Position numbers and translations under genes: made by a program. Shown here piece by piece: positions 48,901 to 58,900 of a stretch of DNA of 64,000 bases. The stretch is taken from positions 102,605,001-102,669,000 of the forward strand of contig CM059587.1 of assembly GCA_030407085.1 (NCBI GenBank), in the 5' to 3' direction. The first letter of the stretch is position 1. Each line of letters opens with the position of its first letter. The notes under the pieces were generated by a model. The model searched no databases. It was given only the letters and a program-made list of their open reading frames with translations, and was not told the DNA's origin. The DNA is from Trichopria drosophilae. Its lineage: Eukaryota; Arthropoda; Insecta; Hymenoptera; Diapriidae.

Positions 48901-51337
48901 TTTTCCGAGTTGTTTTTTTTTCGATTTTCAGGGACCATTACATTCCTTTATTAAACCGGAAGTCCTACCAGCAACAAAACATGGGAGAGGCGCATAGAAT
49001 AGGAGCCAGAGCGATTTTACGGAAAATCAAAAATCGGCTGTAGAATTTTTTCCGAGTTGTTTTTTTTCGATTTTCAGGGACCATTACATTCCTTTATTAA
49101 ACCGGAAGTCCTACCAGCGGCAAAAAATGGGAGAGCCGCATAGAATAGGAGCCAGAGCGATTTTACGGAAAATCGATAATCGGCTGTAGAATTTTTTCCG
49201 AGTTGTTTTTTTCGATTTTCAGGGACCATTACATTCCTTTAATAAACCGGAAGTCCTACCAGCAGCGAAAAATGGGAGAGCCGCATAGACTAGGAGCTAG
49301 AGCGATTTTACGGAAAATCGAAAATCGGCTGTAGAATTTTTTCCGAGTTGTTTTTTTTCGATTTTCAGGGTCCATTACATTCCTTTAATAAACCGGAAGT
49401 CCTACCAGCAGCAAAAAATGGGAGAGCCGCATAGAATAGGAGCCAGAGCGATTTTACGGAAAATCAAAAATCGGCTGTAGAATTTTTTCCGAGTTGTTTT
49501 TTTTCGATGTTCAGGGACCATTACATTCCGCTAGTAAACTGGAAGTCCTACCAGCAACAAAAAATGGGAGAGCCGCATAGAATAGGAGCCAGATCGATTT
49601 TACGGAAAATCGAAAATCGGCTGTAGAATTTTTTCCGAGTTGTTTTTTTTCGATTTTCAGGGTCCATTACATTCCTTTAATAAACCGAAAGTCCTACCAG
49701 CAGCAAAAAAAGGGAGAGCCGCATAGAATAGGAGCCAGAGCGATTTTACGGAAAATCGATAATCGGCTGTAGAATTTTTTCCGAGTTGTTTTTTTTCGAT
49801 TTTCAGGGACCATTACATTCCTTTATTAAACCGGAAGTCCTACCAGCAGCAAAAAATGGGAGAGCCGCATAGAATAGGAGCCAGAGCGATTTTACGGAAA
49901 ATCGATAATCGGCTGTAGAATTTTTTCCGAGTTGTTTTTTTTCGATTTTCAGGGACCATTACATTCCTTTAATAAACCGGAAGTCCTACCAGCAGCAAAA
50001 AAAGGGAGAGGTGCATAGAATAGGAGCCAGAGCGATTTTACGGAAAATCGAAAATCGGCTGTAGAATTTTTTCCGAGTTGTTTTTTTTTCGATTTTCAGG
50101 GTCCATTACATTCCTTTAATAAACCGCAAGTCCTACCAGCAGCAAAAAATGGGAGAACCGCATAGAATAGGAGCCAGAGCGATTTTACGGAAAATCGATA
50201 ATCGGCTGTAGAATTTTTTCCGAGTTGTTTTTTTCGATTTTCAGGGACCATTACATTCCTTTAATAAACCGGAAGTCCTACCAGCAGCGAAAAATGGGAG
50301 AACCGCATAGACTAGGAGCTAGAGCGATTTTACGGAAAATCGAAAATCGGCTGTAGAATTTTTTCCGAGTTGTTTTTATTCGATTTTCAGGGTCCATTAC
50401 ATTCCTTTAATAAACCGGAAGTCCTACCAGCAGCAAAAAATGGGAGAGGCGCATAGAATAGGAGCCAGAGCGATTTTACGGAAAATCAAAAATCGGCTGT
50501 AGAATTTTTTCCGAGTTGTTTTTTTTCGATGTTCAGGGACCATTACATTCCGCTAGTAAACCGGAAGTCCTAACAGCAACAAAAAATGGGAGAGGCGCAT
50601 AGAATAGGAGCCAGAGCGATTTTACGGAAAATCGAAAATCGGCTGTAGAATTTTTTCCGAGTTGTTTTTTTTCGATTTTCAGGGACCACTACATTCCTTT
50701 AATAAACCGGAAGTCCTACCAGCAGCAAAAAATGGGAGAGCCGCATAGACTAGGAGCTAGAGCGATTTTACGGAAAATCGTAAATCAGCTGTAGAATTTT
50801 TTCCGAGTTGTTTTTTTTCGTTGTTCAGGGTCCATTACATTCCTTTAATAAACCGGAAGTCCTACCAGCAGCAAAAAATGGGAGAGCCGCATAGAATAGG
50901 AGCCAGAGCGATTTTACGGAAAATCGAAAATCGGTTGTAGAATTTTTTCCGAGTTGTTTTTTTTCGATGTTCAGGGACAATTACATTCCGCTAGTAAACC
51001 GGAAGTCCTACCAGCAACAAAAAATGGGAGAGCCGCATAGAATTTTTTCCGAGTTGTTTTTTTTTCGATTTTTAGGGTCCATTACATTCCTTTAATAAAC
51101 CGGAAGTCCTACCAGCAGCAAAAAATGGGAGAGCCGCATAGAATAGGAGCCAGAGCGATTTTACGGAAAATCGAAAATCGGCTGTAGAATTTTTTCCGAG
51201 TTGTTTTTTTTCGATTTTCAGGGTCCATTACATTCCTTTAATAAACCGGAAGTCCTACCAGCAGCAAAAAATGGGAGAGCCGCATAGACTAGGAGCTAGA
51301 GCGATTTTACGGAAAATCGTAAATCAGCTGTAGAATT
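33961..51337 (+). repeat. 146-bp satellite array, about 118 tandem copies
   Basis: A reference monomer is 34727-34872, starting CCGGAAGTCCTACCAGCAGC. It contains a near-palindrome CGATTTTAC-GGAAAATCG, a T8 tract and an A6 tract. Spacing between successive CCGG marks is 146 bp, with 144-145 where the T tract is shorter. The first mark is at 33997 and the last forward mark at 51246. Copies in 36100-43600 are nearly identical, while those at both edges are more varied, as expected from unequal exchange. From about 45100 to 50600 several monomer subtypes alternate: GCTAGTAAAC, CGATAATCGG, TTTATTAAAC and CCGAAAGTCC types. Shortened monomers occur near 35945, 44079 and 51040. Frames found inside (for example 43860-44078) are translations of the repeat. 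Confidence 0.97.
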
Positions 51338-51690
51338 CTTTGCTGCTGGTAGGACTTCCGGTTTATTAAAGGAATGTAATGGACCCTGAACATCGAAAAA
51401 AACCAACTCGGAGAAAATTCTACAGCCGATTTTCGATTTTCCGTAAAATCGCTCTGGCTCCTATTCTATGCGGCTCTCCCATTTTTTGCTGCTGGTAGGA
51501 CTTCCGGTTTATTAAAGGAATGTAATGGTCCCTGAACATCGAAAAAAACAACTCGGAAAAAATTCTACAGCCGATTTTTGATTTTCCGTAAAATCGCTCT
51601 GGCTCCTATTCAATGCGCCTCTCCCATTTTTTATTGCTGGTAGGACTTCCGGTGTATTCAAGGAACGCAATCGAACCCGAAAAACGAAAA
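51338..51690 (-). repeat. Inverted satellite copies forming the right inner arm
   Basis: At about 51337 the repeat flips orientation with no spacer (…gtagaatt|ctttgctgctgg…). Two full monomers and a partial one follow in reverse, with gctggtaggacttccgg at about 51342, 51490 and 51636. The outermost copy matches the first left-arm copy (agcaataaaaaatggg on its reverse strand). The array is therefore strongly asymmetric, about 118 forward copies to two reverse. Confidence 0.93.
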
Positions 51691-52178
51691 AAAACAACTC
51701 GGAATATGTGCTAGAACCGGCTTTTCGATTTTTTGCAATTTCGGTTTTGCTCCTTTTTTAAGAACCTCTCCCAGCTGTATCTTCTCGTATGGTATCCTGG
51801 GGATTGAACTATTTTTATCCATATCAATAAACGGTAAAAAATAACTCGGAAAATTTGCTAGAGGCGATATTTCGTCGTGGAAAATTTACATGGATGCGAT
51901 CTTACCATCGTCATATATTTACTTTTGACAGGATCGGGTTATGTTTGGTTTAAATCACTTTTCGTTGATATTTTACTTATTTTAGGTCAGCATTATTTTC
52001 AATATTGTTCTATTATATATTTTTCGTTATTTAAATATGTTTCTGAACATCAAAATTCATTAATTCCACGTTTATTTGCTCAATATTTAATAGTGACTTT
52101 TGGATTTTAAGTTGGTATCGCCGAGACACGTTAGATCCGACCGTTTAAAATTTTAATCGTTGTGAACTTCTGTCATAT
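51691..52178 (-). repeat. Right terminal inverted repeat arm
   Basis: Reverse complement partner of 33471-33960, ending with CTGTCATAT at 52178 next to the duplicated AAAAGTTT. The 77-codon open frame 51877-52110 lies entirely in the arm, and its left-arm counterpart on the other strand is nearly identical at the DNA level too. Confidence 0.88.
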
Positions 52179-52186
52179 AAAAGTTT
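52179..52186. repeat. Target-site duplication, right copy
   Basis: AAAAGTTT follows the last base of the right arm, identical to 33463-33470. The flanks (actca on the left, ttgattg on the right) join into an uninterrupted RT codon series when one copy and the element are ignored. Confidence 0.9.
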
Positions 52187-52690
52187 TTGATTGTAACTAA
52201 TTACTGCTAATGACCGATAATGTTCCAACTATGATCTCCGTTCTTAAAAGTAGGCGTAATAAAAGATTTTTCCCATTTTGAAGGAAAGAGATAATTAATT
52301 CCGCAAATAATGTATAGGGTTCAACAGAGATGTCACACAATTTTTCATGGGATCAGATGATATACCATCCGAACCCGAACTGTAAGATGATTTTACACTT
52401 CCAATCGCGTTTTCCAACGCATTAAAGGATATTTTAAAAACATCAATTAATTTAATGGAATCAAAATGTTTTAGTTTTGTTTATTTTATCACAAAAATTG
52501 TATAGGGCTATATAATCAAGTACTTATTAGGTTGCACACTTCCTCAGTTTCAAACAGTGAAATTGATTCACTGATGACAACAGTGACTGGTTCTTTTTCT
52601 CCGATAATATCTTGGCCATCTATATGTATAAATCATAAGAACCGAATTCCTCAAATCTAATTTCTAACCCCAGAAATCTTTGCTGTAATG
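52179..52690 (-). pseudogene. Jockey-like reverse transcriptase pseudogene, 5' half
   Basis: Read from 52690 down to 52179, the minus strand gives DVFKISFNALENAIGSVKSS, YSSGSDGISSDPMKNC, SLLNPIHYLRN, a frameshifted LSLSFKMGK segment and HYRSLAVISYNQKL. These are the N-terminal RT blocks (SSxGxDGIs, xFxxGxxPxxWK, NYRPIAxxSxxxKLFE) that precede the part preserved at 32300-33470. Above 52600 a FWG-like junction suggests the linker behind an endonuclease domain, but no endonuclease is recognisable. Stops and frameshifts throughout mark it as dead. Confidence 0.75.
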
Positions 52691-52794
52691 ATAAATAAAA
52701 ATATTTGTTTGAAAAATACTACTCGCACACTTTCAGTAAGCTAATAATTTTTATTGAAACACTTATCTTATTTAAACAAAAATTAAATCGATGT

Positions 52795-53002
52795 AACGTA
52801 CTACCTATAAAAACGCAAAATGATTCCGAATATATATCGTTAGTCACTACACGGTTAAATGATCCAGAATTTAACGTACAATTTTATATATATATATTAA
52901 ACGTACAAATATATATATATATATTCGGTATCATTTTGCATTTTTATAGGTAGTACGTTAAATTCTGGATCATTTGACCGTGTATATGACTAACGATATA
53001 TA
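52795..53002. repeat. Interleaved inverted repeats A-B-A'-B'
   Basis: Segment A (52795-52836, acgtactacctataaaaacg...) is inverted at about 52912-52960. Segment B (about 52831-52878, cgttagtcactacacggtta...) is inverted at about 52953-53002. The order is A, B, A', B', not the concentric A-B-B'-A' of a normal hairpin. The junctions overlap in shared ATATAT and GTACGTTA words. There is no coding capacity. Confidence 0.75.
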
Positions 53003-56000
53003 ATATGTCACTGGTAAAATAGTGAACTAAGATACAAGTTTCACTGTATCCTTAGTTAAAAAGAATATTAATATGTTCATTTCGCTGTGTGAAATATGTT
53101 GTAATCCACTGATCAGCTGTGATTATTCATTCACTGTTTCAAACAGTAAAATATTCGCTGTTTCAAATTGAGAAAGCATGAATAAAATACATGGCCTTCA
53201 GAACAATGTAATATCTAATAGGACCAGAGCCTCAGGCTCCATTTGCTGATGATTTCAGATTAATTGCAACTATACTTTTGAATTATTCTACATTATAAAT
53301 CATTTCAACGAATTTCCAAAAATAAAACCATTCTGAAAATAATTTTTATTATAGAAATGTATGAAAATTACATAGCATCTGCTTCGAATTTACTATACAG
53401 AAAAGAATCTTTTCTAAATCCCTACGCAATTACTCAAGTAGAATCTGCCGAGTGTAAACTTCTGGCAACATTTGCTGAATTGTAGAGCTTTGCAGTACCT
53501 CAACCGCGCACGGAATTGTTTCGACTCCTTCAAATCTACTACAATATTATTCAGTTTGTTGTGAGTTCATCACATTTAAAAAAATGGCTGGAACAAAATA
53601 TGTGCTAAACGTTTACAACGTTACTTTCATGATAGGGGTTAGAATAAATGTTGCAGTATTGTTATTTTTATTAACTTTTTAAACTTGTTTTAGATTTCGA
53701 TATTGATGTAGTGCCATAACTACTTGTTTATCAATGTTAAAAATGACTGCATAAACTTATTTGCAATATTTTTTAAAATGATACCACTTATAAAATTATA
53801 CAATGTAGGAATGTGATTTGAAAAAATATGAACGATGATTCGAACGATGATTCGACTCTCGATGATCAACTCGCGAACTACAAACTGTACTAGAAATTCA
53901 TGCATACATTTTACACATAATATATAAATAATTTTCTGTTATTAAAATATTCATATTGCCAACACGGTACGATCATTATTTAATCTCGAAATTTGAATAA
54001 TGTAAAAGTACTAATTTATTACTAAACTAAAATATTCGATTCTACTTTTAAATTTGTAGAATTCCGTTAATAAATTTGTAGTTTTTTAGTAGGTTTTAAC
54101 TAGTAAAAAAAGAGCCGATTGATCGGCCCAACTGTTCATTTTAGATTTAGATTTAGGGATTATATTTGATCGTTGAAAATGTTCCGATTCTTATTTAAAG
54201 TTTTAGTCAAATTTCTATTACAAAATACGGATTTTTATAATCAACTACTAATTTATTAATAAAATAGGACTTATCTAAAAGCAGGATCTAAAAGCAAGAA
54301 CAGGAAGCAGAATCAATTACTTTAGTAGGTTTTAGAATTAGTGTAGTGAATAGTATATTGTTATTATTTATTAGTAAAAATGATTACTAACTGAATTAGG
54401 GGCTACTTTTAGTTTTTTAATTAGTAGGTTTTATCTAATTCAGATTTAGAGAGTAGATTGTGGTATACGATATATTGGTACAAATTAGTACATGAGTCTT
54501 CGATTGAACTATATCATACAGATGCCATAAATCTGCGTGTTTTCTTTTCCAGCTTATCAATTTTCTATTTATTAATAGGTTCAGTATCAGTTTTAAAAAA
54601 GTATACTAAAAAATTGTTTATATAGTTCAGTTATTTCATCATTTATTTAAATTGCATATTACAAATCATACTTGCAGAATTTTGTAAAATAAAAATATTA
54701 CTACCTGATCAATGCTGAAACAAATTTCCTCTCGTGTTCTTACAATCGATCGATGCCAATGCGATTCGCAAATATAAAAAATCGTACAATTCCCTTTATT
54801 TGCGATTTTACAGATCGTTAATCTCTCTACAAACTGAATGCGTATCCACGGAAATATATTCGCAATAAGCTGCATCACTTTCGTATTCATGAAAATTCCA
54901 TATTTGTCCCACTTGTTGCAGGAGCAATTATTTAAAGTATAAACTCAATTTATAAATACTACAACACCAAGTATGTATTTGAAATTTATTTCGCTGCAAA
55001 AAAAAATCTGCTTTTGTAAATATGTACAGATTATTAAACCGATCTATGATTATACTTTTACAACGTTTAAAATCCTTGTACATGGAGATTCTTCATAAAT
55101 TCCGCGTGCCTTAAATTAAGTTTTTTTTTAATTCGTTCTTTCTTACCGGCCACTAAAAGTTCTTACGTACAAAAGACTCTTTTACCGTAACACAAGATTT
55201 AGGAGAGCTTTTGAACCAGAGATGGGACAATTGAACAAATGAGTCCGAGTAATTCGAATACGTGTCTGTGGTGGTTATTCTCGGGGGTTGATTGTTTTAT
55301 AGGGCCTGGTGAGTAATTGAAATTATCGAGTCTCGCACAACGAGGTACACAATATCAACCTTTATTTGAATTTAGCAGTTACTCCACTAAAAACAATACA
55401 TTCGGTTATATCATTATAGAAACGTATATGATTAGTGAATAGAGTGGTGAAATTAAAAAATTTGGCACTTTGACGGTTTAAAAATAATGTAAAGAAGTGT
55501 TCAGAGTAAGTTCCTGCATTTTTTTTCGTTTAGTATACATCTGAAATAGTTGAATATAAATAGTGGCCCAAATCGGAAATTGTTTTTTGATTTACTTTTT
55601 AACAATTTTTATTTAAAAAAAGTATATATTTCAATCAGTTCAATAACATTTATAGCATACATTTTCTTTAGACGGAATTTGCTTAAAATTTGGTACTGAG
55701 AGACTTAAATATTCATGTTTAATCCAATGTTGGAAATATGGAAATGAACCATGGTTTGCCCAAATGTAGTTTGGCTAAATTCGATCTTTTTTTAAACCGA
55801 ACAATAATAACACAGACCTATGATATTTCACTTTTATTCGTAGAATGAGCGAGGGTGCTTCTCGAAGATTTTCACCACAGGATTTGAAAAAAGTAGTTAA
55901 TGGAATCAATTTACAAAAGTAAAATAAAAAAAGGAATTACAAAAAATAGTTGAATTAACTGTTTCGGTAGAGGACTAGACCATAACAATGATGTTACGTT

Positions 56001-58071
56001 CCTCTTTCCCATACTTAAGTGGCCAATACGTCACATAACCTCAAATGTACCCGAGTTTCGAACTTGATAAGCATTTTAAATATTCCTGAGTAATAAAATA
56101 TGTGTAGTAACATTTATTTAACCAGAATAATATCTCGGTATAGTGGAAATAGCTTTGTATGGTATAACTCACAATCTTTGAAATTGTAAAAGTCACATGC
56201 AATCAACAAGATTTCACGCGACTTTTGTTTAAAGGCGGAAATACTTTTCTATTTAACGCTTTTATAGTGCTTGAAACTATAGTTTTACCTCACTGTATTT
56301 GAGTTTCTTATTATTCTGCTTACTTGGATGTTTTTGAGATTGTTTTGTTTTAGTTAGTTAATTATGAAACTAAAGTCAAGATTCCAAATCTCGGATAAAA
56401 ATTTGAAGAGTATTCTTTAACATTCCTCGTTATCGTTTTTTTATTTTTTTTTTGCACATTTATCTGATTTCTCATATTTTAAATGTTCAATTTTAACATT
56501 CACTTACTTGATTCTTAACTAGTGACCGCATCAAGGACCTTAAGAACTTCTATGTAAGATAAATATTAGAGAATATATTAAAATATTAGTTCGCAGAACT
56601 TTGAAATGCAGAAAAATGGATGAATTTGCATATTTTCTCGTAATTTTGGAGCTATCGTTTTAAATTCTGGAAATATATCATCACAATTAGATTCAAATAA
56701 TTATAAACTGGACATTTTCGCAATTCCATGTAAATCTACCAACTTTTTATCACTCATTAACAGTTAGCACACTAACTTTACAGCTCGTCGTTAATAGGTA
56801 ACAAGTTAACTATAGTGTAAAGATTTATTGTATTTTTTTTCAGTGTAATATTTTTTGACAATTTTGTTAAAAAAAAACTGTAATAAGCATGCCTCCAGGT
56901 AATGGTCGTACCATCCAGTGTCGTTTCGTTTAATCTGCAAATAACATCCTATACTTATTAAATATGTATTTTTACAATAGAATTATTGGTCATTTTTTCA
57001 ATGCACTGTGGGGTTTTATCGAAACATATTAAATCGATAAACAAAAAGCTCTCCAAACAATGTAATTTTTTAACTACGTTGTCAATTACGATTTGCAAGC
57101 ATTTACCTATACGCATACAAAGGAATCGATTTGGAAAAAGGACATTTTCACGCATCATTAGCAAAACTAAAAATTTGTCACTTACGTAATTGAAAACGTC
57201 ATTCATTGATTAAATGCCGTGTAACGTTGTTAACCCGCAGCGGTTCGCAGACCGATGCATCAATTGCTATTTCAATTTGACACAATTCGTATTTCGTAAA
57301 TACGTGCGTTGAATGGGATGTTCGTTACGCTTGTTTAGGTAGTTAGTATCCGAAATACCTTCGTCGCTATAGATAAACTTGCAAAAAGTACTATCAATCC
57401 ATCGGAAGTGAAGTATGCAAATATTTTACAAATTATTTAATTGTTTTAAAACGATAAAGAAAATTATTTTGAAATTTCGACGTTAATTTCATAATCAGAA
57501 TTTTGATGCATTTAGAAACTCCGTGATGGCTAATCCGAGTGAGCGATCCTCTTCAACGGCAATATGCATCGTACTTATCGGGCGTCGAGGTACTAGCCTG
57601 CGGTAGAGATTGAGGGTATAGGTTTAATGATAGTGGGTCTACCTTTGCGGCTAAGTGCTTTCCGTTTTTTTTCAAGGACTGCACTGGCTTATCGCCAGCA
57701 CAAAACAAGAAAACGGTTTTACTATTAATTTATAATTGATTTCTCATTTTCAGCCAGGTGTGCTGTACCATTTTTAAATAAGAATTCACGTTAAATGATG
57801 AATCCAAAAGGTCGAAGTTAAAAAGTTTTTGATTCAATGTATTTTGCAAATTTGTATTAAAATATTTAATTTACTTGAAAATCAGCATATGCCTGAACAA
57901 CTATACCTAACTTAAATTTACATCTATGAGTGGAAGTGTATATTAACTAGTTAACAAATATTCACAAGATATGAGACAAGTGTTCCTCTGTAGATATTGG
58001 ATAGTCTTGGGATATTCATAAGTAACACTAACATACTATAAAAATCCAGATTATCTTAATTTACGTGAAAA
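53003..58071. other. AT-rich intergenic DNA with one GC-richer island
   Basis: The patch at about 57530-57700 is clearly richer in G and C. On its minus strand a frame reads KKNGKHLAAKVDPLSLNLYP, and a shorter plus-strand frame starts MANPSERSSST. Neither is recognised. A good acceptor (tttctcattttcag, about 57741-57754, +) follows it. At 56958-57206 both strands are open, which looks like chance. The remainder is plain AT-rich DNA. Confidence 0.35.
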
Positions 58072-58293
58072 TCCACTCTTAATACACTGAAATTTGAGCC
58101 ACGGTATTGAAAGAGTGAATTTTCACTCTTTAGGAGTGAATTTGCACGCTTTGAGAACGGGGTTGCACTACAGAGAAAACGAGTTATCATTCCATGCTGA
58201 GTCACATTTCACTCGTAAACAGTGAAAATTAATTCTTTCAATATCGAGTGTCTCAATTTTCACTTTACCAACAGTGAATTCTTACTCAGTGGA
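58072..58293. mobile_element. Palindromic MITE, family C, copy 2
   Basis: The left arm (ccactcttaatacactgaaa, ttgagccacggtattgaaag, agtgaattttcactc) is matched in inverse by the right arm (agtgaaaattaattctttca, atatcgagtgtctcaatttt, then cagtgaattcttactcagtg). The loop is the only unpaired part. It shares the gagccac...aagagtg and agtgaaaatt core with the element at 22334-22505, about 36 kb away. Confidence 0.6.
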
Positions 58294-58363
58294 GTTTATA
58301 AAGTCGTACGTTATGTTGTTAAATTAAACGTATTGTAATAATTATAAAGAGAGTTTTATCGGC

Positions 58364-58900
58364 GATAATAATAATAATAATAATCGTCTTTATTGGCAAT
58401 ACAAAATATAAACACAAAATTATACAAAAGAAAATGACGATACAGTAATGCCAAAAGACGAGCCACTGCTCCACAGAGTTGCTGTACTGACATTTTTTTT
58501 AAATAATAATATATATACTTCTAATGTACATTTATTACAACGAACATTCTCAAGTAAAAATTGCAAAATATTGCATTAAAGATGCGTTCTCCACCTTTTT
58601 TTTCTTTAGAAAGACCTACTTGTAGTTCATTAAAAAAATAATTTTGTTGACCCAAGTACGATCACTACAATGTAACTCATTTGCATATTTGAAATCTGGA
58701 AGCGGGAAATATATTTGATATATAGTTTCATTCTCGTGATGTGATTGCACATTTGTTGACACTACAGATGAAGGAATTACTTTCCCTAGATACTAAAAAT
58801 TACAGCAATCACTCAAAGTGAAAAATCCGGTCGCTGAATTTTCCGGAAGGTGCTTTTGATATTGTAGGGAAAAATTTATTTTTAATACATGATATGCATT
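58364..58900 (-). mobile_element. 3' end of a non-LTR retrotransposon with (ATT)n tail
   Basis: On the minus strand the sequence ...tattgccaataaagacg runs into a perfect ATT triplet tail (58364-58384 on the plus strand as AAT repeats). A polyadenylation-like AATAAA followed by a triplet-repeat tail is the normal 3' end of I/Jockey-type LINEs. Further inside, a short frame near 58640-58740 reads QIYFPLPDFKYANELHCSD, possibly the end of ORF2. The 5' limit is not defined. Confidence 0.45.

Larger units (their letters stand above)
33471..52178. mobile_element. Giant foldback-type DNA transposon filled with satellite DNA (18,708 bp)
   Basis: The element begins ATATGACAGAAGTTCACAAC at 33471 and ends with the exact inverse at 52178. 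It is flanked by an 8-bp direct duplication, AAAAGTTT. The two arms of about 490 bp outside the satellite differ at about ten positions by eye. Between them lie about 118 head-to-tail copies of a 146-bp monomer and then two inverted copies that join the right arm. No transposase or other coding region is visible, so it is nonautonomous. Long TIRs containing tandem repeats define foldback-like elements such as Drosophila FB, Galileo (P superfamily) and Tetris. An 8-bp duplication is usual for hAT and P superfamilies, but the terminal bases do not let me choose. It inserted into a Jockey-like RT, which dates it after that element. Confidence 0.9.

Noticed and set aside
33961..51337. Regular spaced repeats resembling a CRISPR array
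   Set aside because: Units are directly abutting 146-bp monomers with no unique spacers, in an animal genome. It is satellite DNA.
33471..52178. Interpretation of the giant element as a Polinton/Maverick or an endogenous virus
   Set aside because: No coding genes such as polymerase B, integrase or capsid are present, and the duplication is 8 bp rather than 6 bp.
55135..55170. Second Tc1-like end (taccggccactaaaagttc)
   Set aside because: The insertion of extra bases inside the diagnostic CCGGCCAAAAGTTT word and the lack of a TA-bounded terminus make it a weak match.
56958..57206. Overlapping long frames on both strands
   Set aside because: Neither has a recognisable motif, splice context or composition distinct from the flanks.
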